From Syngnathus acus (Eukaryota; Chordata; Actinopteri; Syngnathiformes; Syngnathidae): DNA of 64,000 bases. Positions within the stretch are counted from its first letter, which is position 1. The number at the start of each line of letters is the position of its first letter. A program made the position numbers and the translations under genes. The notes under the pieces were generated by a model. That model worked only from the letters and a program-made list of their open reading frames with translations. It was not told the origin of the DNA and made no database searches. Where the stretch lies: NCBI RefSeq assembly GCF_901709675.1, contig NC_051087.1, forward strand, positions 6,653,001 to 6,717,000, given 5' to 3'. Positions 11,111 through 24,900 of this stretch are shown piece by piece.

Positions 11111-14100
11111 GTAATTATCTCGTAGTCATCCTGCTATGGTCATTCTGTTGATGTATTGTTGATTGTTGTCTTGGACTATTTTGCTGTTATTTTGTTAATT
11201 ATTATATTTAATGCTCATAATAATTAACTGCTGAAAAATGAGTTTGATTTTTATCCATCACTCCCAGTCCCAGTTCGGGTGCATAATGTTTTTCCCATAC
11301 ATCTTTTCTTTTGTGACCTCGCTTTCCAACCACGCCACCACATGAAAGCTAGAAAGTGATGAAAGAATGTGTAAAGGCCTCAGGTTTGTCTCCAAATTGC
11401 CACTCTCCAACATATTGTTGGGTTTCTTCAGCAAGGTGCTCCTCCTCCTCCTCCCTCCTCGCTGTGATCTCCAAGAACATTTAAGCTGACTGGCAAATGT
11501 TCAGCTATTAATGGGCACCTCTAATGCATACAGAATCAGCAGGACTGTGGAAGTAGACCTTGCCAAGTGATTTTCAGTACCCTGCTAATTAGAAAGCATG
11601 CAGGAGGCTACTTACTGTAAAGATTAGTGCATGGCATTTTGGCCTCAGGGCATCTTTTCTTGCTGTCGGGATGTTGTTTTGGTAAGCTCTGCATCCCTGC
11701 ATTGACTGGTGGGATCGAAGCGCTTGTTTAAAAAGAAATATTGAGTTATTTGGATCACACAGTGGTACATAGTAGCACCAACCTTGCAAAGTCGCCTTTT
11801 CGGTATTCTTTTCACCCGATGCTACAGTGGGGTTGTCAAAACGATAGCAACGCTGGCTATGTAGTGCAATACATAACATTACAGCGGCAGTGTTATTCAT
11901 CAATGCATTTGAATGCGCCCTCAGGGATGTACAATATCGCTTGTGAGACCTCTGTCCAGACTCCTAAGCAGCTAATGATTAAAAGTAGCCGTTTGTTTTG
12001 AATGTGTTGAGTCCTCCACTTAGAGACCTTGTTTTGAAAGCGCTTAAAAAAAACATACTTAGACCTACACGCAGATGTTTGTATTTTTACCCTCGAGCAG
12101 GAGTCATTAAAAAAATCTCTTGTTATTTATTTGACTGTTTTAAAATAAAATAGTTTCTAAATCTAAGTTGAAACACAGAAGACCCAGATTTAAGAGCACA
12201 TTCTTATTGGATGAATGAACACAATGTGAATGAGAAATCATGATTGTGGTCATTTGGCTTTCTCACCACATTCGTTGTCATATCCGGCGGGCTGTGGCGG
12301 CTCAAATAAAATAGATTTCCTCTTCCAAGGAGACTCTTTCATCCGTTTGTTTGTTAGTTATTCTGATGACTCCAAATGTATTCACCAGATTGCCATGAAA
12401 CTTTGTCAAGCAGCAGCAGCATCCCAGGAACCAAGCAGAAATATTTAACGTTTTGGATATATACGTATGTTAAAGCCATCTTAGCGACTCTGTGTATTTA
12501 TATATTTGGATTTAGACTTTCCACTGACAGGGCATAAATGGAAAAAGAGTCTTGAAGCATGCTTTGCGAACAACAAAACGTAGACGGTGGTGGAAAAACG
12601 AAAAACAAGAGTTGGGGGATTGGATGATTGAAAGTGCTGAAGAGGGGGGCGGGGGAGAGGCCATTGCAGTGGTGTCTGTGGCTCCTCTGGCAACGACAGG
12701 ACATTCCTTTTCTGATGAGTCACCCTAGCTAGCGCTCTGATCCACTTTCTTCCCTCCTCACGTCTTGTTTTTACTGTGGTACCCATTTTTGATGGCCTCA
12801 CGTATCAGGACCTTCGCCTTTTGTTCACGGTTGTTTCCATGCGACAGCAGATCACATTAGACACGTTTGCGGTAATGATAAAGCATTGTGACATTTCACG
12901 CTTTCTGGTGAAATGTTGAAGCAAGGCAACATCGGGGATGCATAAATAAAGGCGAACACACACACAGTCTCAGATGTGTGTTGTTCACAGACTTCCTTCT
13001 CCCGTCGGACATCCTGTCACATTTCAACTATATATAGGATATGACTATTCTTCACGCTGCTTCCTCCCTGGCCTGGACTTTTATTCCCATACATGTTCCC
13101 AACTGACCGTTAGAGTTTTTTGTTTGCACCCAAACTTTTACTTTTTAGACATCCTGAGTGGATGAATATCAATAACACCCCTGTTTGTCAGGTTTTTGTG
13201 GTGTGAAGAAATGAAACCGAGATAAATCATTTCAAAACTTGACCCATATTAATGTGATTTTCAAAACATATAAATCAATAACAGGAAAAGTGACTTTTTT
13301 GGGGAGAAGAAGTGTACAATAAATAACTAAATTAGATGTCTGTAAATCTGGCAAAGTACACAATCAGACTTGGGTAGTTATTTATTGAATTTGTAGCTGC
13401 AGCAAGGATTTAACATGAAAGAGTTGGAGCGCCTTTGCTACTGCAGAATGTTTAGTTTGGTGTCAATATGTTTTTCCTCAGCTCCTTTGACTCCCCCTGC
13501 GGAAAGAGAGGTTGGATAAAACAGGGGAGGGGTTACTGCATACGCAAACCCCTTCTCCTTTGCTCCCATAGTTCGAAAATACAGGAAGAGTGTATCACTT
13601 GGTTGAGAGTCTGGGAATGTGTGTTCTTTTAAGCCACCTCATTTGGGATTGAAGGACTTGTCAGCGTCTCAACAACTTCCTGTGTTACAATCGGGGAAGG
13701 GTTGAGACTGCCATGCAATCCACAGTAACACATCATCATGCGTTGATATGCCCTTGCACTCGCTCACAGGTAAATGTTCACAAATGGTCAGCCTCACCGC
13801 TAATTCCCGGGCACGTATGTTAAACAATTATGTTCATGCCCCACAGTCATGCAAAAAAAAAAAAGCATGCCTCAGATTCTTTGGCACGCCCTGAAAATTC
13901 CTGCTTTTCTTTTTCTTTGTGGTCATTTTCTTGCCAGTCTTCCCACCCATCGCGAAACCACACCAATGTAAGTGTAATGTATACACTGCACACACAATGG
14001 TACATTCGTGCAAAGAAAGTTCTCGAGTGTTACTTTGAAGGTTGATTTTCAAAGTTATTTTTGGTTTTCCTTCACACTCGTTACACCACAATGAGTAGCC

Positions 14101-17100
14101 AAGGCAGCATTCTGTGTGCATGTTTGGTGTTGGAGTTCGACAAAATTGCTTGTTTAGGTTTTAGTGTCAATCATTGAGTGCCATTTTGCCTCTTGTTATT
14201 TCCTGTGATTGAAATGACAAGGAGAAACACATGCGCACGCATTTGTTTGTAGGCGCTTTGTTGTATTCAGGACTTCGGAAACCGTTTTTTTTTGTTGTTG
14301 TAAAAAACTTAATAATTGTTCCCAAGATGTCCGGTTTCTTTGATATGTGAGATTCCATTGACTGTGCTTAATGAAGAATGTTATGACTATATCATTTCTG
14401 TCAGTAGTTCTATCCAAAACAATGTTTTCATCTTCGCTTTATTTCTTCCTCTCGTAGAGGATGTGGCGTCCATCTAAATGTAGACGACCCAGCCTTCGCT
14501 TTAGCCAGTGAATACAAAGCCAAGAGTGATCTGGGAAGGTTGCCTGCTGTTGTGTAACTGCCTTTACACGTTAACATCCTAACTCAAATGGTGGACCCCC
14601 CCCCCGCCACACACACACACACGGCTGCATTTTTGTCAGCTGCATGCCTTGCCTGCACATAGAAATTTGTCACCGTGGCCGTTTATTTCCTGGCCAGCTT
14701 CCTGCATAGTTTTGCTTTCTTGTCCATCTTTTTGGGAGCAGATGGGCTTTGTCACAAGTTGGTGGGGGGGGGGGGCAGTTAGGGAGAAGACTGGCAGCAG
14801 AGAAGCTGTAAATTAGAGTTGTAGAACGAAATGGGTGGTTTTATGAGAGTTTACAGACCTTCACTTTTAATGAGAAAAGAAAGCAATTCTCTTGTAGACA
14901 AAGGCAAACGTTTAGTCTGTTGGGATTCAGCGGGAGAACTGGAATGACGAGAAACCTTGAGAGGGAAGGGCAGGAAGGAAGGATGGATGAGAGGCCGAGC
15001 AAACTGCTGGCAGGAATCCACACGTGCTTTGGAGCTAAAAGCTCAGTCTACCGTCTTGTAAACGTCGGTGGCTACACTCTGCACACATGTGAAGTGAGAC
15101 TGGAAAGGGGAGGGGGGGGGGTCATGTAGCAGCTGTTCCCTTCATTCATGTGCGAGCCGACCCCCCCATCTTACCAGCGACATTTGCACAAACATTAGCA
15201 AACACTTGCAGGCTTGGCGGAGAGGTCAGAAGTTAGTTTTTGCTGTGACACAACCTGGATCTGATTACCTCCCCTCCCCCTTGTGGCTGTCTGAGCTTTT
15301 GCAAGTGTGTGCACATGTGTGTGTGTGTGTGTGTGTGATTAGGCGTCACCTTCACATTTGCAACGCTTGTTTGTGTTTGAGTGCCAGTGGCTCTCTGCCC
15401 AAAGCGGCGCCCTGTAATTACACCAAGACCCCCTTATCCACAGCAGAAGGGGACTCCAAGCTACATTTGCAGTGCATAAACGCTGTTCTGCTGATGCACC
15501 ATGGTCACTCCACCCCGCTTGTGGAAACTTCTTTCTGGATTTTTTTTTCCGTTCTGGTCTGGTTCTAAAAGCTGCAGTCATGATGTGGAAAATATAGCGG
15601 GATCTGTAAGTGTTTAGTTGGTTTCACTTCACATCCCACTAATCTGGATTTGGACCTTCACCACAAAGTGCAAACTTTTACCCTAAATTTAAAGTGTTTA
15701 CTTTCATTGGTTGTACTTGAGTGTCTTTTATGCTTAAGCCGCCAATTAGTCACATAAAGATATGGGTTTGTTTCCAAGGACGCATTGTACATTAAAGTGC
15801 AGCTTTTTAAACTTTAAAACGGCTTGCTGAGGATACTGGCATGCGTCTTAAGTCATTCCATCACTTTCAGAATATAATAAGTCGCACTGACTAAAAGCAT
15901 TTCACTGATCTTTGACAAGTCGAAGCTAAGTCAGAGGTTTCTAACGATGGGTGGGTAGTACAACACAAGTGCGCTTCCACAAGCTAAGTAGATGTTTGTT
16001 GATTGTTATAGTGTTAACAAATTACAGAACCTAAAAAAAAATTACATATAGGATCACAAAAAAAAACATATTTTCATTCAAATTTTGGTGAAAATTGGTC
16101 TTAGGGAGTGAAACTAAAAATATATTTAAACGTTGGGGGGGTCAAGATTGGGTAGTGCTCACCACATCCAGCAGAAGGTGAAAAAAAAGTGCTAAATACA
16201 AATTACTGGAACCATTTTTCAATCAAACACTTGTCAAAACTATTCAACCTTAACAGAGGTCTGCGATTGATCGGTGACTTTCCAGTTTTTCTTTTGAGAC
16301 TAAAGGATTAGTTAATCCAGATTTAGTATAAGTGCTCCAAGCCTCAGTGTTGAATTATGTTTATGTAAGTCTGCCAAGTTTGCACTGTTTTGATTCCCTC
16401 CTTTTAGACTCCCGCTACAGGAAGCTCATGGCTGCCTCTGGTCATGTTTATTTGTATAAAGGGCTGGAGTGTCACATCAGAGCAGTAACCTCGGGTCAAA
16501 AGCAATGTATGCTGGCAAATGTTTATTGTCATGTAAACGTCGCTATAAAACATTACTGTATCTTCTCATACGCTTATGGTATGCAGACTTGTTGCAGCAG
16601 GATTCAAGGGACCACACGTGCCTTGTAATTTCAGTCCCAGAATGCAACTTTGTTTTTTGGATGCCAATATTTCAATGATGATTCCCTTGTGCGTTACAAT
16701 GGTTGGCTAGCGCAAGGTACAGCTGTGCACTTTAATGAGATCCAGTTCTAACAGCGACGGTTCTCGTCAAAGCCATGAAGGGCAGATGGACCGGATGTAC
16801 CTAATGTTTTTTGCTATTTGAATTTAGAGTGTTAGAAAAAGTAAAAGCTGAGCATTTTGTTGTATTATTGTGTTGACGGTTATTTTTCACCGGTTTAAAC
16901 ACTGAGGGATAAAAAACAGATCTTCCTCATCTGTTTTTCTCTCGGTAGAAAGTGGTGACTGTATTTGGCTCACCCACACTTCAATTTATGATCAAATGGT
17001 CTTGAATATTATTGAGAGGCAAGAATTCAGTGACATAGTAGTAAGCTCAGTTCAGTTGTTTGTATGTAAAAAAAAAAGTTACGTAACCCTTGAAATTCAT

Positions 17101-17950
17101 CATCCAGTCTCTGTATCTCTGTTTTAAGGCCACATCTGGGCAATTTGAAACTGCTCCATTGGAATTTGTGGCTGGGAAGCGGTTTCAGCCTGTGGCTTGA
17201 TGTGAAAAACAAAGCAAAAGTTGATTCCATGACACTCTATTATACTGGAATGATATGCAACCAAATAAATTTTTGCAGATTTTATTTCCCCTCATCCTTA
17301 AGTCATTTGATATCATAAAAACGGAACTGAACTTTGCGTTGGAGATTTTTTTAAAAGCGCAAAGAAGAATATGATGTCATAATATTATCCTCATGCTGTG
17401 AATCTGCTTTTTTTTGTGTGAAAGAAATAAACATTTGTAAATTTGTATTTGCTGCGATACCACATAACTTTTAGATGTGGTCAATGTTACCTTTCTGCTC
17501 AATTATTTTCTTTTGGCGTCCATTACTTTTTATAACAACCATAGTGGAGATTTTTACAGTCCAACCAAACAGTAGGTTGGTGTTGTTGGAAATGTGTGGA
17601 AGTATAGTCTGCACTATGCAGTGTTGATTGTTAGGAAGCATTGCGGTGGGAGGGGGCCAGTTCACAATCCTCCTGTGACATCAAGTTTACGAGAGTTCCA
17701 GTCAGTGAAGGCTCTGCAGCAAGCAAAGACAAACTGAGCTTTACACATAAATGAACCTTGTTTTCTTTTCGCACATCCGCACACAAACGCACACATATTA
17801 ATGTTTGATTGCGGCTGTGAATAATTAATGTATCTTTATTTGTCCCTCCGGTGTCCTGCGGACCTCTCTCTCTCTCCTTTTCAGTCACCTCCCTCCTCCC
17901 TCTTTCTCGCCTGCTCATAAATCCCGTTTTTATGTTTGTCCCTCCCTCAG

Positions 17951-18054
17951 GACGCTGCTGCCTCGCTTAGGCCATCGTGATTGGATCAAGAGTGAAACGC
18001 AGACTACCGGCATGGACATGCTCCATCTATATTTCGCATAATGCTCGACCACTG
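17951..18054 (+). other. apbb2: apbb2 non-coding exon 2 (5' UTR) candidate
   Basis: A pyrimidine-rich acceptor (CTCCCTCAG) and a consensus donor CTG/GTAAGTAC bracket 104 bases with no long frame. Strand and position place it in the apbb2 leader. The mammalian gene also has several non-coding 5' exons. Confidence 0.55.
18012..18041 (+). CDS. Upstream ORF (9 codons) in apbb2 leader
   Basis: ATG to TAA encodes MDMLHLYFA. Its stop overlaps a second ATG (TAATG, 18039-18043). That second frame would terminate right after the exon junction in either splice form considered. Coding here is inference; translation is untested. Confidence 0.3.
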   Translation: MDMLHLYFA

Positions 18055-19189
18055 GTAAGTACAGAAAATTTTGGAATGTTTTCAACATACAGTAGAAGCA
18101 TTTACTTGGGAAGCACCAGTCAGTGGAAAAAAAACTAAATATGAAGCATGCCGCAACAATCAACCCAATCAATTGAGTGCTAAAATTTGAATAATAATAC
18201 ACAAATGTATTTATTTTCAGTCACTGTAGTGTAATAAGATAATCGCACGCCACTTCATTCTCTTCCAAGAATTAATAAAATATTGCTTCTAATAATAATT
18301 ACATATTGGACAGGCAGTCACTACTCAAAGCATTGCGAACCCTGATTTATCTTTTTTCTAAATATGGCTTTTTATGATTTCCCCCAAGGAACATTTTAAT
18401 TCATGCCTAAGAAATACACATGCAATACATGTACAAATTGTAGGGAAAGGGTGGTGGGTGGTGTCGTTAGCATTTGGGGGCTTTGGCGGGGCTTCAGGAA
18501 GCTTTTGCAATCCAACCATGACTTGGTATTTAAGTGTGTGTGTGTGTGGTCCAGGTGTGTCTGCATGTGTTGTGATTTAGAAGAGTATTAAAACCAATTT
18601 TGTGGTCCCCAAGTCGAGTCATACCTCCATTCTTAACTAATGTATTTTCAATAGAAACTAATGATAACAAATTAACTAATCTCACTCAACATGCCTACAA
18701 ATGCACATTTACAGATATTGATTTGTATTTACCACAGTGGCTTCAATAACCATTACACCACACAGTGGGTGGAATGTCCTTAGAGAAAAAGAAGATTATT
18801 TCTGTTTATAAAAAAAAGAAACGCTTTATTTTGTAACATGGTGATCTGCGTATCGGCCTCCACCTTCATCATGTAATACAATGCACGGATTGGCTTTATT
18901 GTGCTTGGCAGGGAGAAACTTTGCATTCTGTCATGCATCAGAAATTGTTGTGCGCAATATGCAGAACAACGATGCAAAGAAGTCACCTTGGATTGATTGC
19001 TACTTCACCCTCTACATTTTTTAAAAGCGGTATTAAAAAGCTGCTGTGCCTTCTCCATAGAAACCAGCTGTCGTCGTGGTTTCGCACAGATGAATCTGGT
19101 CTCGGAGGGATCCGTGAGACTTAAAAAGATTCCTCACATTCTTCTGCTGATCATTTTTGCTTTTTTCCCCCCCCCTCGGCGGTGTTCAG

Positions 19190-19257
19190 ATGTGCAACTG
19201 AGTGTGCTGAACCCTGAACCGTGACCAGCGCATGCTCTATGACTGACCTCCTGTCAG
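19190..19257 (+). other. apbb2: apbb2 non-coding exon 3 (5' UTR) candidate
   Basis: A long pyrimidine tract with acceptor GTTCAG and a donor CAG/GTACAC frame 68 bases. It contains several short ATG frames. One (ATG at 19239) would read across the junction to exon 4 and overlap the main start out of frame. Confidence 0.45.
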
Positions 19258-20330
19258 GTACACAAGACAGACACACATGCGTGCACACACACACAGATGT
19301 ACACATGCTTTCACACATGCTGTGTTTGTGTTAGGGATTTAAATCAAATGAAAACCTCCAGGCTCGCACACCCACTGCTCAGTGGTTAAGTATACAGATA
19401 ACGTTTCAGCTCTAGGCAGTAGGGGAAAGTACATCAACAGTTAATGATGCAAAAAGAGTCAATGATTTGAGAAGAAAAAACAACGACTTTAATTTCTCAC
19501 AATGGACAGCTGAGGATTTGGGTTTGGCGCCATTTAATCTTGGGCAAATAAAACGTTTGACTGCAGTGCTGGCCGACACCTAATAAGAAATGTTGATTTT
19601 GCAGTTGCTCTAATTACTCCTGACACTTATTGAATGTTACATACTAATTTGCTTTCCATGCACATTAGACATTCTGTTTTTTTAACTTGATTTAGATTCA
19701 GAAGAACTGCAAAAAATTCTGTGACGTTTTGACAGCACAGATGCAAACATGAACAAAACAGGAGAAGACACCATTGTATGTGTTGTCAGGAAAAGTATAA
19801 GTATTGAAAGTGTATATATAAATATAAATATTGAACAGTGTAATGCATTAGATTTGAAAGTAATTGGTCCTGGAACTTTTTTAACACACCTCATCTGTAA
19901 TGTGGTGCACTGTCTGCATTCTTTCTACCAAAAACATGCTTTATTTATGTAACGGTGTCACCTTTGTTGTGCATTACCCCCAACACTGCTTATTTTGTTG
20001 CAGACTTTCGACTATTTATGGGTTTTAAAACACCTTCTGGTGCACATTACTCGTCCCAGCAGGTTTACGAACTTGGCGACCCCTTAAATTTGATCGGCAA
20101 CACTGAGTGCAAGGGATTTCTACACTATTCCCCTGCAGTATCCGGTGAATTTATTACCTCTGCCAAGGAGGTTACGTTTCCATTGAGTTTATTTATTAGT
20201 TAAGGCACAACTTCCTGCCTAGAGTTTTTGACACAATACATCAACCTGGATTGCATTAATGAATAGGTAATCTTCTAGTCACAAGATGACGTTTATAGTT
20301 GGAGAAGTAGTTTGGATGAAAACGGGAGGG

Positions 20331-20334
<4 letters not shown>

Positions 20335-20364
<30 letters not shown>
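20335..20364 (+). repeat. (CA)15 microsatellite
   Basis: A short pure AC array in the intron just before the first apbb2 coding exon. Confidence 0.95.
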
Positions 20365-20367
<3 letters not shown>

Positions 20368-20921
20368 TAATGAATGTTTTTCCTCCGTTTTTTATACTCC
20401 TCATAATCCCTGGGGATTGGTTAACACAACCCACACTTTGTCTGATGTGTATTTGTGTTGCATATCTCGCAGGGAAACCAGATTACACAAATATACACAC
20501 TCCATTTCCCTCTATCTGAGATGAGACGTTTTGAAGCTGACGTTAACATTGAGCATCTGGGGAAGTCAAAAGTTGAAGAAGTTTTCCCACCGCTGCTTAA
20601 TGACCTTTGTCCTTTGTAAGGAAAATATACACATGACAACTCAGGAGGAAAAATAAAATACCCCAAATGACAATTAGAGGTGCACATAAAAATCATAATT
20701 AAGTCTTTGTGACACTCGTTTATTTTTTTTGTCCTGTACTTAATGTATTTTTATTGTTAAAGACAACAAACCTAAAAAAATGTAGTGCAAAGTATCATTT
20801 GACAATAGCAAATACGATTATATTAAATCGATTAGTACTCGTTTAATTGCTCCACCTCTATTTTCAGTCTTGGCGGAGGTTTCTTCTAGTGCATTCACGT
20901 TTGGCGTCCTTTCTCTTTCAG

Positions 20922-21924
20922 CGGCTCTAACTGACTGCCATGATGATGTCAGTAGACGTGACCAATCGCAATGGCCCCTCCGCCAAGCCTCCAACTTCCC
21001 TCAGTTTACGCTCCTCTCACAATCAGCTCCTCAGCAGTGACGTCATCAACCAGGGCTCTTCTACTCCGCCCAAGTGTCGCAAAAAATACGCGCTCACAAA
21101 CATCCAGACTGCCATGGGCCTTGGGGAGGCGGTGCCACCTTCATCATCACCCTCTTCATCATCACCTTCACAACTGTTGACCCCCAACAATCCCAAACTG
21201 GCCAAGAACGGTGTCAACCAGCTTCGTAAAGCTGGTCAGGATCACAATAAAAATACTACAGACCTCAATGTTACCGACCTTGATGGTAATCCAGAAATCA
21301 TAAGGGAAGAGCTGAGCGTTAACACTCCAGAGGAGTCTGAAGGTCACATGGGGGATGTTGTCGAGCTTCACCCAAACGGTAACGCTGACCCCGAGTCGGA
21401 CCGAAGTTCAGAATCAGAGAGCGGCTGCAACGTCAACAAGGACGCGGGTCTCCAACTCAATGGCAACTCTGGAGCTATTGTTTATGACTTGAACATTGAG
21501 GCGGAGCAAAGCGATGACATCAGCGTCCTGTCTGAGAAGGAGTTGAAGTCCCTGATGAAGGCTGAGGACCATGACGCGGCAGAGGAGCATGAAGACGATG
21601 AGAAGGAACCATTATTGTTAATCAAAAGCGAGTCTCCAGTGAATACATCATCCAATTTGGAGATCATCTCAGACCTCCTATCTAAGGACTCCCCTGTGCC
21701 CCCTCCACCTTTCCCACCCAGACGAGCCAGCCCAGAGGACACACCCTTACTCTCAGTGGCATCTTGCTCCTCCTCTTCCTCATCCTCTCCAGAGACTAAG
21801 AAAGACAGAAAGACCGGTGCAAAGACGGACTGCGCTCTGAACCGTATCCAGAACTTGAACCCCAGCGATGAAGAGTTGAGTTGGACCACTTTGTCCCAGG
21901 AGAGCAACTCCCCCGAGGAGACAG
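20922..21924 (+). CDS. apbb2: apbb2 first coding exon (N-terminal region)
   Basis: The acceptor TTTCTCTTTCAG gives 18 leader bases with an in-frame TAA, then ATGATGATG. The 328-residue segment is acidic and Ser-rich with the family [15 protein letters not shown] block, [12 protein letters not shown], a proline-rich [11 protein letters not shown] and [19 protein letters not shown]. It ends phase 1 at ACAG/GTACAT. Confidence 0.93.
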
Positions 21925-24900
21925 GTACATGATGTAGATTTCTATTTTTGTAGGTTTGTTTTGGTTTAACTATCCCTTGTGCCCGTCATCCGTTTATGGT
22001 GACTTTATTTGTGCACATATTCCCAACTTGGGACATTGCTGGAAGAGAATAACAAACACTCCAGTCTGCAGTAAATCCCCCACAATCCTTCTGGGACAGC
22101 AAATTTCTCCATAGCCTCACGGGTGGTTAAACATTTAGACTGTTTCAATCTGTCTCCCTGTGTTTGTGTGTCTTCATACAGACCAGTCGAGAGCTTAATC
22201 TCTTGTTTATTTTATTTTTTTCAATTGCCACAAGCTGTTTGTTTTATATTCCCTATTTTAAATCTTATAATCCTCATATCTTAATTAATTTCATTGCTTT
22301 ACCTGTTTTGTCCTTTGGGTCACAGGTGAGCTATCCCAGTTGACTTAAGGCAAGCAGGCTTGGACTGGTCTTCAGTAAATGACATATCTTAATTCGTAAC
22401 ATCTAATTATACATCTACTTTTTAAAAAAAAATAACTTGCTGAGGCCCAAGTTCTTGTGTAGCAACTTAGCTTTATGTGCAAAAGTTTTATCTCCCTGTA
22501 AGAATTAATTTCAAACGTGCAATATCATTAGACTTCTTTTGTCAGCTCACTTTAATTTCTTTAAACTTTCAATCATTTATAGTTCTTGGTATTGGCAGCA
22601 AAGTCTTCCTGATTGAAGATGACAGCAGTAACTCAAGTCAATGGTCAGATTATTGGCCAAATGTTCCTTGTCAACTCCAGTCGGGTGTGATTTATTTTTT
22701 TTCTGTTCCTTTAAGAGAACCAAGCACTTTTGACATTGAACTCTAACAACTTTTAGTTGCTGATTAAGGAGGCTTGATATAATTTGGGTCAGATTAATAG
22801 CTACTGATAATCATCCTTACCTGACTTTTAATTGGTAACTTCACCTTGCTAAAGAAATAATTAGATCATTTTTTCATTGTTTTTAATCAACTTGGAGCAT
22901 TTTTAATTTTCAACAAAAGCCTCTTAAGTTTTTAATCGCTTACAGGACATTCCCTCATTTTCAAAATGGCTTTTGCACACATTCAAGCACAGCTCGTACG
23001 TGAGGGGGCGTACTCCCTGAACTGGTCACCAGTCAATCGCACTTCTTCACTGTTCTGCTTAGTCTGCTCTCAGCTAAATAATAGTGCACTCCGTTTTGCT
23101 TTCCAGTTGTCCCCATTCAAGTCCGCATTATTCATTCATAATGATCAATTTAACGACTAACTGATTATGAAGGCCATCCCTAGTGCCCTTTTAATCTATG
23201 AAATCAATGAGGATGACTGTCATTGAAAATTTTGACTGATTTGTGTTAGCCGCTTAATGCTTTATTGCTTCTCTCTTGCAATGGTCCGTTCACTTTTGTT
23301 CGTCAGCGTTGTGTGAAAATCTTGCCGTTCATGTCAGTTGGGCTTTTAAAAGCCTCTTATTGTTGTCGATCTCATTCATCTACTTCGGAGTGGCTTGTGA
23401 CTTGAGTGCGGCAGTGCACCAAGCTTTCAGCCTTTCTGAGTTATGAGGCCAACTAGCTATTTAATTTCTCCCAGAATACCTCTTATCTTACCCTCTGGTG
23501 CATCGGCGGAGTCTTTTTCATCCAAGTGAATCAGAAAAATTTTGTGGTGCTGAGTAATAGCAAAATAACAGAATCATATTTGCTATATTGTGTATCAGTT
23601 TAAAAAAAAATGAATGGTGAATTTCCCTAATAAGTGTTTAATTTGTACATTAACATAAAAAGCCTGCGGTCAAAATAACAGAGTTGTTAACAACACTGCA
23701 AAATATATATTTTTAAAAATATAGTATATAAAATAGTTCTTCAGAATATACATTAGTAGGAAGCTGTAATGTTTTTTCTTTTAAGCTGTGCTAACTTTTG
23801 TTCCTACATGGTTTAAGTCTGTTCATAGAAATTTGATTAGTGCCAACAGTTACCATGTGAACAAAATCCAAGTTACAGTAAGTCGGGCCCACAATTTATG
23901 CAAAGGCTCTTTGCGGCGAGGGATAAGTTAGATCTAGTAGGGAGCGCTGACTCACGCTTTGACGGCCAAGTGCATGACTGGTACAACCGTTTCCTGCATT
24001 TATCTTCAATTGTGTAAACTGTAATTTGTTTAAAAGCAAATTCAATTTCCAAAGTCTTTAAAAATGACCACCAAAAGCTAAATTAACTTGACAACTAAAA
24101 GATCCGGGAAGTTGAGCTGAGTGATTAAAAAGGAATATCTTTCCCCTCTGTGCGTTTCTTATGCAATTCTCAAAGTTAAACTAAATCATATTGGACAGAA
24201 CTGTAAATCCTGCCCCTCGTGACTCGGAAACATCTGCAAATTTAATATGTTGCAAGTATATTTAACATCAACTCAGTCTTGTTGCTGCAACAAACTGAAT
24301 TACTTTCTACATTGCGTTTTTCTCCAATGACTCAAGAGATCAATATGAATAGTATTGATGGAATTGAAAGCAATGGGGAGACAGTTTTGCACGCCCTAAA
24401 ATTCATCATCCTCTGGATTTTTTTTTTATTTTTTATTTTTTTTAAGAATAGCCTTCTCGAATTTATGGACACTGATTTCACAGTTGTCGATATTTCCCAT
24501 GTGCCTGTCTCCAAAGCTGACAGAGCAGTGTTGTTTTCCCAGGTGTGTGTCAGATTCCTCTCGGGATGTTGCGGTTTCCAGGGCCTGTATGACAGCGCTT
24601 TCGCACGAGGGAGCCAAAACACACAAGCACGCAAGCACAAACATGCACGCGCACAATGGTGCGTGCTTTAACAAGAGGTCTGAAAACAATCTGCAGCACT
24701 CTCCAAAAAATTCAAGTAGAATATTCCGTCTATTTCTGTAAACCACGATTGCTTAAACAGACAGATATTAATGACCATCAACCTGAGCATGAAAGATGAC
24801 CTGAGGGCAACCGTGTGAGGTGGTGAAGACTTTTGCAATCAACATTTCATGAGGATGAGTAAAACGGACGTCTGAGTGTAGTTCAGCCCGTTAGCATGTG

